The notes under the pieces were generated by a model, which saw only the letters and a program-made list of their open reading frames with translations, ran no database searches and was not told the origin of the DNA. Positions 10,601-23,925 of a DNA stretch of 64,000 nt are shown here, one piece after another. The stretch covers positions 6,244,501 to 6,308,500 of the forward strand of contig NC_135566.1 of assembly GCF_964340395.1 (NCBI RefSeq). Reading direction: 5' to 3'. The stretch is from Glandiceps talaboti. Its lineage: Eukaryota > Hemichordata > Enteropneusta > Spengelidae. Made by a program: the position numbers and the translations under genes. How positions within the stretch are numbered: the first letter of the stretch is position 1; each line of letters opens with the position of its first letter.

Positions 10601-13600
10601 ATCTGAATATAAGAGAAATGGATAAACACATATATTCACTTGTATGGAAATGCCAAAAGCAAATACAGTTAGGAATAAATTGGTGGCGCCCACAGGAAAC
10701 GATTTCTCTATTAGGGTTTATGGTAGACCATGTAGACTGTGCCTTAAATTTGGAGCCAAAATTAGCCTCACAGTCAAAGTTATTCAAATCTCTTAAAAAA
10801 AACTTGCCATGTGAAAGCTTGCACTTGGTCCTTTTGATATAATAACAAAACATTGGGGTTTGCCATCTTGTATGCAAGGAAACCTACAATCTGTTATTTT
10901 CTCGTAATTAACACCATGTTTGGATGATGCCGACAACCTTGGATTGTGAGATAGGTTAATGCATAGACCCTCCACATGTTATCATTTTGACCTCTTCTTC
11001 AAAAATTTACAAGTGACACCTAATTTTTTTCTCTTGATTTCAACTGAGAATGGATAGGAGTTTTTCTTAGGCAGTAACAGCACAAATTAAGGATGAGATG
11101 CAGGTTCGTTGGTGAATTTTGGCCTTTTTTTTTTTTTTGCTCATTATGAAGCTTCATGGTATGTGCCATCATTTGGTTAAAAGATTTTTTGAAAATCGTT
11201 CATTTTTTCCATTAATAAATTTGAAATGAAAAAACTCTAACGCTATATGTGTTTTATATGGTTTCATTCCTGAATGTTTATGTACAAAGATTTGCATACA
11301 TAAAGAAGATTGACAGAAACGTTGATTACAGAAGAGTGTCTTTTCATATGCAAATGAGACATAGCTAGTAGGCCTCTGTGCAATGACTGACGTGACATTA
11401 TCTCTTAGCTGTGTTGTTGTACAAAACCAATCAAACTCGGTAAATTTGGTTATAACCAATAAAAAGTAAAAAAAATACCTCCTTTGAACCTGGACTTATG
11501 CACGTTGATTTTGACCAGTGCATCGGCTAAAAACGTTACAGTGAAGCGGCCTACACTGCACTACAGCCGCACAGTCGCTTGTAAACTGTTACTCCTTTCC
11601 TAAATGGTACTTACAAGTTACATACAACACGTAGGGGGAGAGGGGGTATGACATTGCTACCGATTTCATAAGAATATCGCCAATCCCTATAATAACGTCA
11701 TTGTTCTGTATTAGGACCGTTATAGACAAGAATAAAACCATTTAGGAAAAGGAATAACAGTTTACAAGCGACTGTGACTACACTAGTCTACAGCCTTCAA
11801 GTGTACCCGACGCGACGGCGATGTATTAGATGACGGTTTTCAAGTACCATGCATGTAAAAAAAACCATACAAATCTCGAATATCTAACAGTATTGCAGGC
11901 TTATTGTTTTAGCCGATCGAAAAAAATTGATGTTTACAAAAATAAAACGATTTAATCAACACGTTGGCGCATCGAAAATGAACCACGCTATCTTCGAGAC
12001 TTGAGAGTTCACGTCAGATGCGTGATATTGCATCGGCGATTTCCGGGTATTACATTTCTGTTTCTGTAAGATTCACAGAACGTGGCCGTAGACTAGCTTT
12101 GAACTTTCGCGTTGGTGGATTTTGACAACGTCCTCTTCACATACTATATTATATTATTAGGGTTAAGGTCCTATAAATTGAGTGTGGCAACCACACTCTA
12201 ACGATCGGCTTATCACGGCTCGATCCTTCGTGAACTTTCGAGACACGTCGACACCGAGTCACATGTACTGTAGTAGTATACGTGCGTTGCGTTGTTTATT
12301 TGCGTCTACGATGAGGCTGTCTGAACGTAAACGGCAAAGAATTTGGCACCGAGCGATCCTCAAGGCTATTAAAGTTATAAAATGGAGATTTTGAAGGTAC
12401 AAGTAGTTTAAATAAATGAGGTAATGTCTACTACGACTCCGAGTATCATAAAACGTCACTCGCAGTGGAAGAAAAACTGTTGACGTGAGTTCAAGTACCA
12501 TTATTTATACCGTAGTTTTGTAACACTCCTTACAATTTGTATAACATTCCCGATGTCGTACGGTGTCGTGGTGTGGAAATTTGATTTCAGGGAAAGGATT
12601 AACTTTTTTTATTGTGTGTCTTCAACGAAACACCAACAACGTAGCAATGCCTAATACATGAGCAGGAATATGGAACGTAGCCCATATTCGAATCAAAACA
12701 CGAACACCAACTGCGTAGAGCAAGAGCTTCGAATCCAAACCAGAAAGTATACTATGTAATGTCGAGAACGGCACGCGTACCGTATTAAAAGATTAAACCA
12801 AAGTCTCCACCCGTAGATGAATAATAGATGACTTGACACCTTTATCGCGGGAAACAAACACATTTCTATCTGTAGCATTTCATGACACTCCTAAAATACC
12901 TGATTTTCTTCATGTCTGTAGCAAAGCAACGTACACAACCAAATGGCAAGGATTGAGTAACATATTTGCAAGTCACAGAAAACAGCTGTTGCAATGTCTG
13001 TCGAATTTGAAAGCTTTTGTCGGGCGGAAGGAGTCCAATTGTGTTAATTAGCATTTTTCTACGTTCTTTATTTTGTATACTGTGTGAAGTTCAAAGCTAT
13101 TTAACTTTGCGTCAGAACGTCCCAGCTGTGTCAAATTTGGAGACAATACTCGGAGACAGTGTGTCGAAAAAACGTTCCTCCGGATTGTTTAGTTTTTGAG
13201 GGAATCAAGAGATATTGCGTTGAGAAGTGTGAAAAGCGGTAATTTATGCAAAAAACACAAAAATACAACTTTGGATGATTATAACAAGACAATGAGAGAC
13301 AAAATAAAAAATCCGGAGGAACGTTTTTTTGTTTATGTACATAGCTTTCATTTGAAGTCGAAAAGAGGACTATATTCAACTGTTTGTAAAAGTTAAATAG
13401 CTTTAAGTGAAAATCGTCAAAAAACACAGTTTTTGGGTACAGATCAATAATATGGTTAAAAATGTAAAAAATCACCACAGAAACCACAACTTCATACAAA
13501 GACTCGACATAATTAATGAAAAAAATGGTATATTTATCTTGTCTTTAGTGTGAAATGTGATGGAGGAAAAATGAGCTAACGAACCTGCATCTCAACCTTA

Positions 13601-16600
13601 AACAAGTGTTATTTTTGAGGCACATACTGATGTGAATCTGACAATTTATGATAAAATGACCAGAAAATCCTGTTTACCCTGATGAGCACTATATCTGCTG
13701 CTTCCACGGCAACATCCGTTCCTGTTCCTATGGCAATACCTACGTCAGCCTGAGCAAGAGCTGGTGAATCGTTGACGCCATCCCCTACCATGGCAACACG
13801 TTGACCTTGACCTTGAAGTTCTTTGACTTTCTCAGCTTTGTGAGATGGTAATACCTGTGCAAAGACCTCTGTGATTCCAACCTGGGTTGATAAACAATAA
13901 GGAGTTAAAAGGTTAAAGTTCAATTTCAATCAAAGTTACAAAACAAGTTGACTCCTTAGGTTAGCAGTATTTAACATCAGAGGAAGTTCTAAATAACAGA
14001 GGACCTGGTCTTATTACTGTTTAGCTGGTCTAGTCTAGTCAATTCTTGTTACCTGAAATAGAACTGTACCATACAGGCATATCATAAACACAACAAGCAT
14101 TCAAATTCGTGGTTGATACCATGACTACCGGTAATTCTGTCCTACACACAACACATGCGTTACAACATGGGTATATGTGACTAAGTCAACCTTCTATTTT
14201 GACCCCCTAGCATAAAGTAAACTGATACTACAGGAATTCAGTAACCTACCTGTTTGGCAATGGCGTTGGCAGTTTTCTTATTATCACCTGTCAAAAGTAC
14301 AACATCTAGACCCATCCTCTTCAATTCATTGACAGCAGATTCTGCCTCTAGTTTGACTGTGTCTGCTATGGCTAGCATTCCAACTATCACGCCTGTCAAA
14401 ATCATTGAAAGATAGAGTCGTTAGTAACTTTGAGAGATTCATGTACCTTTACTACTCAAGTGCCCTTGTAATGTGTTGAAATGGTGATGTGCCCTGTTTT
14501 AGCAAATGTTTATCAACGCTGTTTTAGAAAACAGTATTAAAAAGTCTGTTTTCCAACTGTAACTACCTCATTTTCAGTCTGCTCTTGCATGTGTCACGTC
14601 CCTGTTTTTACCTTCTGTATGGGAAGGTTATGTTTTAGGGATGTCTGTGTCTGTGTGTGTCACCATCTGTGTCTCTGTGTGTGGTGTGTTTCTGTCTGTC
14701 TGTCTGTGTGTGTGTGTGTGTGTCTGTCTGTCTGTGTAATGGTTTTCTCAAAAACAACTGGCTCAATTCAAATGAAATTCGTGTTGTTTTGTAAATACAT
14801 TGACGGAACCGGGGTAACATGTGTCCTACAAAGCTTGATGATGTAGCTTTGAACCCTAATGAGTAATGTCTAATTAATGGTATTTAAATAATTTTCAGTG
14901 AATATATTGTTGGTTGTCTGATCAAAAAAATATCACTCGAGTAAGAGTAACAGCTAGCTCAATTTAAAAATAAAAGTCTACATAAATAAATAACCTAAAT
15001 TGTAAACATAAAACCCAAATAAGTAATTTACCATTGACAGCAATTAAGACTGCTGTCTGTCCTTTCTCCTCGTGAATAGACATGGTGTCGTTCATTTCAT
15101 CAGATACTTCCAAATCATTCTTCTCCATCCAGGCTCTATTACCAATCAATACAACATACTCTTTACTTTTTCCGTTGTTGCTATCTGTAAATCATCAAAG
15201 TTAAACAAGAATGAATTTACTAGTATCAAGACAAGACTGATTCAGATTCAAATTTGGTGTAGTCTCTGGAGGAAGTTGACAGTCTGGATCCCTCACTCCC
15301 TCCTGTCAAACATAAACCTGGTACATCTCATCTCCATTCATTCTGTCACATCTATTGACCATTTCATATGTTGTCTCCTTCTGCTTCTCAAGACCGATAC
15401 ATATATAATTAATCCCACATACTTATCAAAGCAAACCAACATCATTATCCACATGACTTTTCATATCTTGTCCCAAAACTAAGTTGTATGAAGAAATAAA
15501 TGTACCACAGGGTACTCTCATCGCAAAGCCATATGATGTAATCTTTATTTATACTGGATACATTGTAGTTCTTTAAGTATATAAACACCTGTCTCCCAAG
15601 AAATTCAGTGAGGGCCATCCCTCGTGGGTTCAGTGTTATGTGACACTTGAGTAAAAGGGGTTTACTAACTATTTGTGTATGTGAGAGGAGGGGCTGGTAC
15701 TCCCATAGAAAGGCATATATGTGTATATGATGCCCAAATGGGTTATTTTTTCACCCAAAATGGATCAACTTTTGACCTGTTAAATCCTTAATCATGGGTC
15801 GATAACGTGAGAAATGTTTTCATGCTTTAGAAATACCATCAGAATAACCTGTTTGTGCCTGCAATTCCTTCACAATGGGCTTGTCTTTGGATTAAACATA
15901 GATAGATGTTTTGAACTTGGCACACACCATCTGATAATTTATTTATTTTTTTTTTGGGGGGGGGGGGAGTGGGGGGTATTCCGACCCTCAAAAGAGGTAG
16001 GTAATTTGCCATTGTTCATGTCTGGAAAGGAGTAGGGGGTTTGCTTTCTCTAGCTGGTCACCCAATCCCCTCTTTCATAGGTGAGTACAGTGCCAATACC
16101 AATCATATACACATTTACCAGTGCAATAATCACTGGTATATATGTAATAAAATTAAGATTCCAATTTACCATCTTCTGTTATTGCATCTGGATCCTCTGT
16201 TTCAGTACTTTTCTTCTCCTCTGTCTCATCAGCAGTAGTTTCATTTGTATCAGCCTCTGTAATCTTTTCATCTTCACTTTGTTCTTTCTTTGTTTCTTCA
16301 TCTTCACTTTGCTCTTTCTTTGGCATTTCAACCTCATTTACTGTTTCCGTGGTTACCTCTTCTGTCTGGTCCAGTGAGGTGATATGATTGCCTGCATTCT
16401 GTTTGGCCTTCAGCATGTTTTCAATATGACTGATTGTACACCGTAGACCAAAACCTGGCTCAGCTTGGAAGTCAGAACATTTTCCTAATGATTCTGTGCA
16501 AAGCATCTGTCAATGACAAGAATGAAATGGTGCTTACATAATACTAAAGGGTTTATACAAATGTACTGTGGTTTTGACCCCCCCCCCCCCATTTTTTTTT

Positions 16601-19600
16601 CTCTTGTAGACTTTTAACTCTTGATTTTTAAGCATTATACAGAGGGTTGAACCCCTCTTTGAATGCATGTATGAAATTTGATCCATATTTTGAACAACAC
16701 AGTTTCAAATTTTTTTCAGAAATTTTTCAAAAATTTTGAGATTTTCAAAAAAATGTAGTTTCAACACTGAAGATATTTATCCTTTAGTTTTTGGCTGAAA
16801 TGTAGACCTTTGACCCCTAATTTTAATAATTTATGTATCGTTTGTGCTTGTTACTTGAATCGGCCGAGGTACACTTGTCACCATCACCATGTCATGTATC
16901 CCCCCCCCCCCCTATATATGTATAATCTTAATCATGGTCCAAATTTTGTATTTCATTGTACTTTAAATCAAAAACCATGTTCAGATCCAAATAGGCAGCA
17001 TATACTTACTTCCTTAGCATGCCTAGTTATAGCTAATCCTAGTGGATGTTCACTATGTGCTTCAGCAGTACCAGCTACTGCCAGGATTTCATCATCACTA
17101 CACACGGATGGTTCTACAAACACTGCAGTCCTCATGACTCGAGGCACGCCATGGGTGATAGTACCAGTCTTGTCAAAAATTACAGTTTTTAACTGAAAAT
17201 GAATTGATTTAAAAAGTTTGAAATTTAACATAACACTGTACAGTCTGTTGATAGGGAATGCGCCAACTTTGGCATACTCTTATAACTACATTCTTAAACC
17301 CATTTACATTCATTCTTTCCGAGTAAAACTAGAAAATATTCCAGTTATCAGAAAGACAAAAGATTACATAGTTTGGCCACTAGGAGTGCTGTTTGGAAGC
17401 AGCTATGGACTAGAAGCATGGATCCTAAGCGAGAGTGTCTATACTAGCAGTGAGGGCCATGACAGTTGAGTACTATAGCTTCAATTGAATAAAAAAATCT
17501 TAAGTTTGTTCCTGGTGTTTCATGGCAAAGTTAGTTACATTGTCAATGTGCAAAAACATTATGTGTTTGGTGCTGGATTTAGTTTAGCTGAATACGAGCA
17601 AATAAGCTTTTCATGCAGAAATAAGTCTTGCTAACATACTGTACGAGTTGTCCCCAATTTCTGTATTCACCTGTTGTGACAGGTGTTGCACTGAATGCAC
17701 TGTCTGCAAAATTAAACTGTGCCTGGCTTGTCCTAAATTGCTATTCCACCAAATTTTTCATGGACCAAAATAAATATGTTTACTGTTTAAACTCTGTACT
17801 ACATAATACAGAATTTTCATTGGTTTTCATATTCATTACCTTGTGCGCCATTTCTAGTGGTTCACCACCTTTAATAAGAATACCATTCCTTGCACCTACA
17901 CCTGTACCAACCATCACAGCTGTTGGGGTTGCCAACCCTAAAGCACAGGGGCAGGCAATGGCGAGAACGGAAATTGCACATCTGAAGGCAAACTGGAGAA
18001 TCACTTCGGTTTCATTGACGACGTCTTCTTGAACCTGTAAGATACAAGATGAATAGAGGGTCAGAGGTCACCAATATGAGATGAATGGAGGGTCATAGGT
18101 CATCACTATGAGATGAATAGAGGGTCAGAGGTCATCAATATGAGATGAATAGAGGGTCAGAGGTCATCACTATTGAGATGAATAGAGGGTCAGAGGTCAT
18201 CACTATGAGATGAATAGAGGGTCAGAGGTCACCACTATGAGATGAATAGAGGGTCAGAGGTCATCACTATGAGATGAATAGAGGGTCAGAGGTCATCAAT
18301 ATGAGATGAATAGAGGGTCAGAGGTCATCAATATGAGATGAATGGTATTGTTCGCTATCTTATAGTATACACAAGATGTAACTTTGTGCTTGTATTGGAA
18401 CAGATACAGATTTCGTAGAATAACATGGGAAGAAGCCATTCTGTGAAAAACAAGGCTTTTGTTCTAGGAAAAGTAAAAATGGGCTTTAGAAGAAATAAGC
18501 ACTGATTATTCACCTTTGGTAATTCAGTAGAATTTCCATCATTCGTTTGATTGGCCGGGTTCGTCTGTAACAGATAGAAACATGAAGTGTTTGAATCTGT
18601 ATCACAACAAAATTGTGACGACAAGATTTCTCAATTCCAATACAATTGATATGAGTAAAAGTTGCCTTTGAATTATCAGGTTACTTTATTTTACTGAGTA
18701 CAATGAGTAAATATGATATATAATTATATAAATACATTTATGTCATGTATGTTGTCAATGCCGAGGATAATCTATTTCTCTGTTTCAATTTGGAATGATG
18801 AATCAGTTTGGAATCAAATCGTAATTGTACTCTCATCCCACACCGGAGTACCAATTTCGATTTAATTAAAACCGACTTGAACTGAGTCAGTTGAATTGAA
18901 TCCAAACCTCTATCTGATATCATGGTCACATTACAGATGGATTACATTAGTTAGAAATTGTTTGATGTACAAGGCTGTTTATAAAAGTAAACGAACGTAA
19001 TAAGCAGCTGAGGTAAACAGTGGAAACACTTGACTTTAGATGTTATGGGTGGTAGTAGCACTCACCTGGTGATAATCAGGAATTGATGTCACATTAGTAT
19101 AACCAATAACCAGCCATACAGTTAGAGTGAGTACTGACAGGAAAATAATACCAGGTACAAAATAACCAGATATCTTATCAGCTATTTGCTGAATGGGTGC
19201 CTGTGTAGTCATAAAAAGATAGCAAAATGAATAAATGATGTAATTTACAATGAAGGAATGTGAAATGGACAGACTATAAGGTAACATCAATACTTGCACT
19301 TAAAGGGCCATGTTACAATCCCGCATCATTGCATTTGTGTTATCGTAAAAGGATTACATGGGATCATTCTTTTGTTCTGACCCAACTTTTTTTGATAGCT
19401 CTGCTAAACAACTGTTTTTCAAACCTACATTTTAATCCTAATCCATAGTGAGCCTTTAAAGGGCAGAAGTTGTCTGTTTCACATATGGAACTCGGGGGGT
19501 CCAATACTACAGAAACATAGCCAGTAACTAGGACACTCACAAAACAATTCGTTTCTATGTAGACATCTACATGATTTACAAAAGACACCCCCCCCCCCCC

Positions 19601-22600
19601 CACACACACACTCTCCAGCAAAGTGAACTCAGGTGTTGTGCAAACAAGCCAAATTTAACTTGGTGATTGGAACTTGGATTGGGAAGAGCTTTAACATAGT
19701 GACTGTGACACATTAAGTTTATCAACAAACAAAAACCCTTCATCAGGACATGCCTGTGTCAGCTGACATCCTGAGCTTTAAAGGCCAAAATTTCAATCCT
19801 AGGTTCCCACATTAATGGTATCATATCAGAGGAGTCATACAGATTACATAGGGTTATTCTTTTGTTCTGAACCAACTTTTTCTATAGCTCTGCCAGACAA
19901 ATGTTTTTTCTCACAAATTTTTATCCTAATCAAAATTGGGCCTTTGTATTGTTTGTTTGACTTATTAAGTGATTACAAATGATTCATATAAGTTGTATAG
20001 GAAACAAGGATTCTAGCAATGTCATCACTGAACATCATCTTACAAAATGGAATACAGACTTAGAGATAACTGTTTTACAAACCTTGGATGTCTGCGCGTC
20101 TTCCACCAATTTGACAATCTGAGCCAATGTAGCGTCAGCACCGACGTGAGTAGCTTCTACCAACAAAGTTCCATTTTGATTTATAGATCCTCCAATCACT
20201 GTCACTCCTACAAAATTGTGATAGATACGACAATTTTCTAACTAGAAGTCACAGAAACTGAAGCATTACGTAGTAAAATAACACAAATCTAATTTGTATC
20301 ATAATCTCTATGATAAAGTACATCTAGGATACACCTTGAGGACAGTTTCTCTGAAAATTAAACAGTAAAATCTGCGAGAGTGAAACTTCTTAAAATCAGA
20401 TCTCTCCGAACTTTGTCATATGAATGCTTATTCATGGTCTTCTTGAAGTACTGAAAGATATTTGGGGTTCAATAACTCATATTTCAAAAAGTGAATGACA
20501 TAATTGCCAACTGTAGTGACATGCATTATGACCAGGGTAGAAATCCCATATTTTTGGTTCAAACTCGTTCAACTTGGCTTGGGTGTTGTATAATACACAA
20601 TGTGCATGGCCAGGTTGTGAATAAAACATGAGGGTGAGCAGCATACCTGGTTTTTTCAAGACTGGCATGGATTCGCCAGTAATGAGAGACTCATCAGCCA
20701 TAGATGTACCATCTATCACTTTACCATCTACAGGGATTTTAGCTCCAGGAACAACTTTTAAGATGTCTCCTCGCTGCACTAACTCTATATCAATCTGTTC
20801 TTCACTCAAAGCTTCGTTATTTTCACCGAGAGTCACTAGTACAGCATCTGTAGCTTGCAAAGACACTAACTTGGCAAGGGCATCTGAAGTTTTGGCCTGT
20901 TGAGAAGACAAAGATAATATCTCCATGTAATATTGTAAAATATACATTTATCTGCCAGCTCTTTTATCCATTGTCGTTTTAAACAACTCAGAAAGATGAA
21001 TTATTACAATTAGTATCACATTACAGGAGAAATGAAGATGCCTTGGTGTTGTATCATGAGACATGATGTTTTTCACAAACACCCAAACAACTTCAAATGC
21101 AAAAAAAAAACAATTATAGAGATGTTGCACAAGTGCGGATGTAGAAGTAGACAAGATAATACACCGTAAAAGAATAACAAAGCTTGTATCACTTTTCAAT
21201 GTGATTGGGTAAAGGATCTTGCTGTGTGTGTTGTGTCTCTATTATTGTTACTCTACGATTAAATTATGTCTATCTTTGTGTTACAAACATCATATCCCAT
21301 GGGTGATACACCAAGGCAACTTCATTTCTCCTGTAAACACTGATAGGAATTACAAACCTTTGCAATGTATTCCAGCCACCTTCCCAGAGAAATGAAAACC
21401 AGCAGCATGGGTGGAGTCTCAAAGAATGTCATTGGACTGTAGCTGACTTGCTGACCGATAGCAATCAGTACGACAACACAGGAATACAAATAGGCTATCG
21501 ATGTTGCTAACATTATCAATAGATCCATGTTTGGTGCACAGTGTTTTAAAGCTTTATATGCCTGGACATAGAAATGTCGACCACCAACGAACTGAAAATA
21601 AATATAACATGACAAGCTTAGAATAAACAGATTATAGCTTGATGCACTAAGCACTTCATCAAAATAGTAGATTGTGTCATATTGTTTACTACATTGGTAG
21701 GAAAATAATTGAATACTTTCAGTTTCAATAGCTTTTATAGCAAGTTGGATGCTTGATGTGACAAAGTGTTCCACAGCCTGCAAATTCAGTAATTTAAATA
21801 ATTTATTTGTACTGGATAGTTCTTTAAGTATATAAACACTTATCTACCAAGAAGTCCAGTGAGGGCCATCCCTCATGGGTTCAGTGTTAATGCAGAAGGA
21901 AACTGGAGTACCAGCGGAAACGTTGTACAGGAGAGCTAAACTGAACAACATGCTTCTTACTTACAGCATGGTAAATTTAATCAAACCCTGAATGTGTTTG
22001 AACCCTGGCCACAGTGGTAAGAGGTACATGGTTTAACCATTCGGCCACCGACATTCCATTTAAATTTGTATTGTTTTAAGGCTATCATGCATAACAGCTT
22101 ATTGGTTGTCAAAACCGACAAGATGTCAGCAAATATTTTGGTATCCAGTTTCAGACATTTTAAATGTAAGTTGAGATATCTATTCAGAATTTTTCTTTTC
22201 TTTAATAACTGTATCACTCCTGTTACTACCAAACCAGAGTGAATATAGAGTTTCAATTGAGCAGCATGATGTATTTTTACATCTCATATAATACTTTTGT
22301 TAAAAATGACATAAAACAAAATATAGGCACTTATAGCTCACAAGCATATAAAATGATGAGTTTTATCTCACTGTGAACACAAACCAACATCACTGTCAGA
22401 TGAAACAAGGAAGAATCAAACACAAAACTGTTTATTTGTGTTCAGTGAGATAAAATGTAACAGTTCATGTGCATGCATGTTACAGGACCTGTTTTCGGTT
22501 TGTGTAATTTGTAACAAAAAATGTTGTGCCAACTGATTGAAACTCTATAGTCACTCTGGTTTGGTAGTACATTTATTTAGTGGACATTTATTACACGGTT

Positions 22601-23861
22601 TATTGCTCGCAAAGATTCTATCCTACCTGTACAGGAGTTGCACACACGAACAGTAGTAAATTTTCCAGAGACATTCCTGGGAAGAGCATGATGTGATTCC
22701 CGGATATCATAAAATACATCATAATGATAACCACTGGCACACCAAAGATTAGGGAAAGAAGGAAGGAATTCCGCCATCTGTAAGAATCATTAAAAAGATA
22801 ATCTATCTTCAATTACACAGTAATTTCTGCTTTCAATAAACAAAAAAAAGAAGAGGTAAATGTGATATCATCACCAGAGGGCTGGTTTTCCTGTGACCAC
22901 TTGCAGGAAATGTTTAAAATGGCCAAATACACAGGCCAAGTGCAGCAGAGCTTCTTTGCAAGATTTCAAAGTTGAAAAAGTTACCTAGATGTTATATTAT
23001 CACCCAAAATTATATTTAAGTTGATAGGAATAATAAAAAATGTTCTAAATGCAGATATACATAGATTGTGCCTCCGGAGACCAATTTCCCGAAAATCAAA
23101 GATCTATCCAAACTTTACCATATGAAAACTTGTTTCAGGTCCTTTTGAAATGATAAAAGAAATTTTGGGGCCCACCATCTTGTTTTTTAAGGAAATCAAC
23201 AACCTTTTATTTCCCGTCGGATTAAACATAGTAGTCACCGTCACGTTGGTGGCCATATTGGATTCTACAGCCATATTGGATGGTGGCCATATTGGATTCT
23301 AAAGTGTCATAATGTTTTATATCATTTTGACATTTATTTTCAAAAAATTTATGGCGACCCCTCAAAATGGGTTTGAATTTTTTTGAAGACAGTAACAGAA
23401 AAAGTTTATTTCCAGGGTGCATTATACACTAAACCAAACTCACTTTTTGATTGTTTTCTTCTGTCTAAGCATGGCTGATGCTTGACCATCTTTAGTTGGA
23501 ATTTCAACATCAAAACCAGCACCTTCTATTGCCTTCATGATATCTCTTGGTCCGATCATTTCTGGGTTGAATTTGAAACTACCTTTATTGGTTGCCAGGG
23601 TGATTGACGCATAAAGAACGCCAGGTTTCTTTAGTACAATGGATTCAATGGAATTAACACAGGATGCACAGGACATTCCAAGAATCTGTTTTAAAAAAAA
23701 TACACATTCATATTTTCTGAATAAATATATGAAATTTTAGAAATGTTGTTGATTACCGTAATAATTGAAATTTTGTTGGAATAATTAGTACCTAGTAGTA
23801 AGTACTACATACTATAATAACAGTTGAGATGATTGGTTATATCAAATCATCATGATATAGC

Positions 23862-23925
<64 letters not shown>

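Larger units (their letters stand above)
10566..13677 (-). other. ATP7-a intron 18 with embedded CpG-dense block
   Basis: 3.1 kb. The part nearest exon 19 (about 10745-11060) is an R1 repeat. About 11480-13170 is strikingly CpG-rich: 18 CpGs in 12181-12360, against very few in flanking sequence. It contains a foldback element at 11569-11777. No protein was recognised; a 70-codon ORF at 12182-12394 has no identifiable family. Confidence 0.6.

Noticed and set aside
12182-12394. 70-codon ORF in the CpG-rich intron block
   Set aside because: A basic tail ([19 protein letters not shown]) is visible but no family is recognised; it could be chance in CpG-rich DNA with few stops.
21795-22050. A functional tRNA gene
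   Set aside because: The A-box is present, but the B-box is degenerate, no acceptor stem can be formed and a long SINE body follows.
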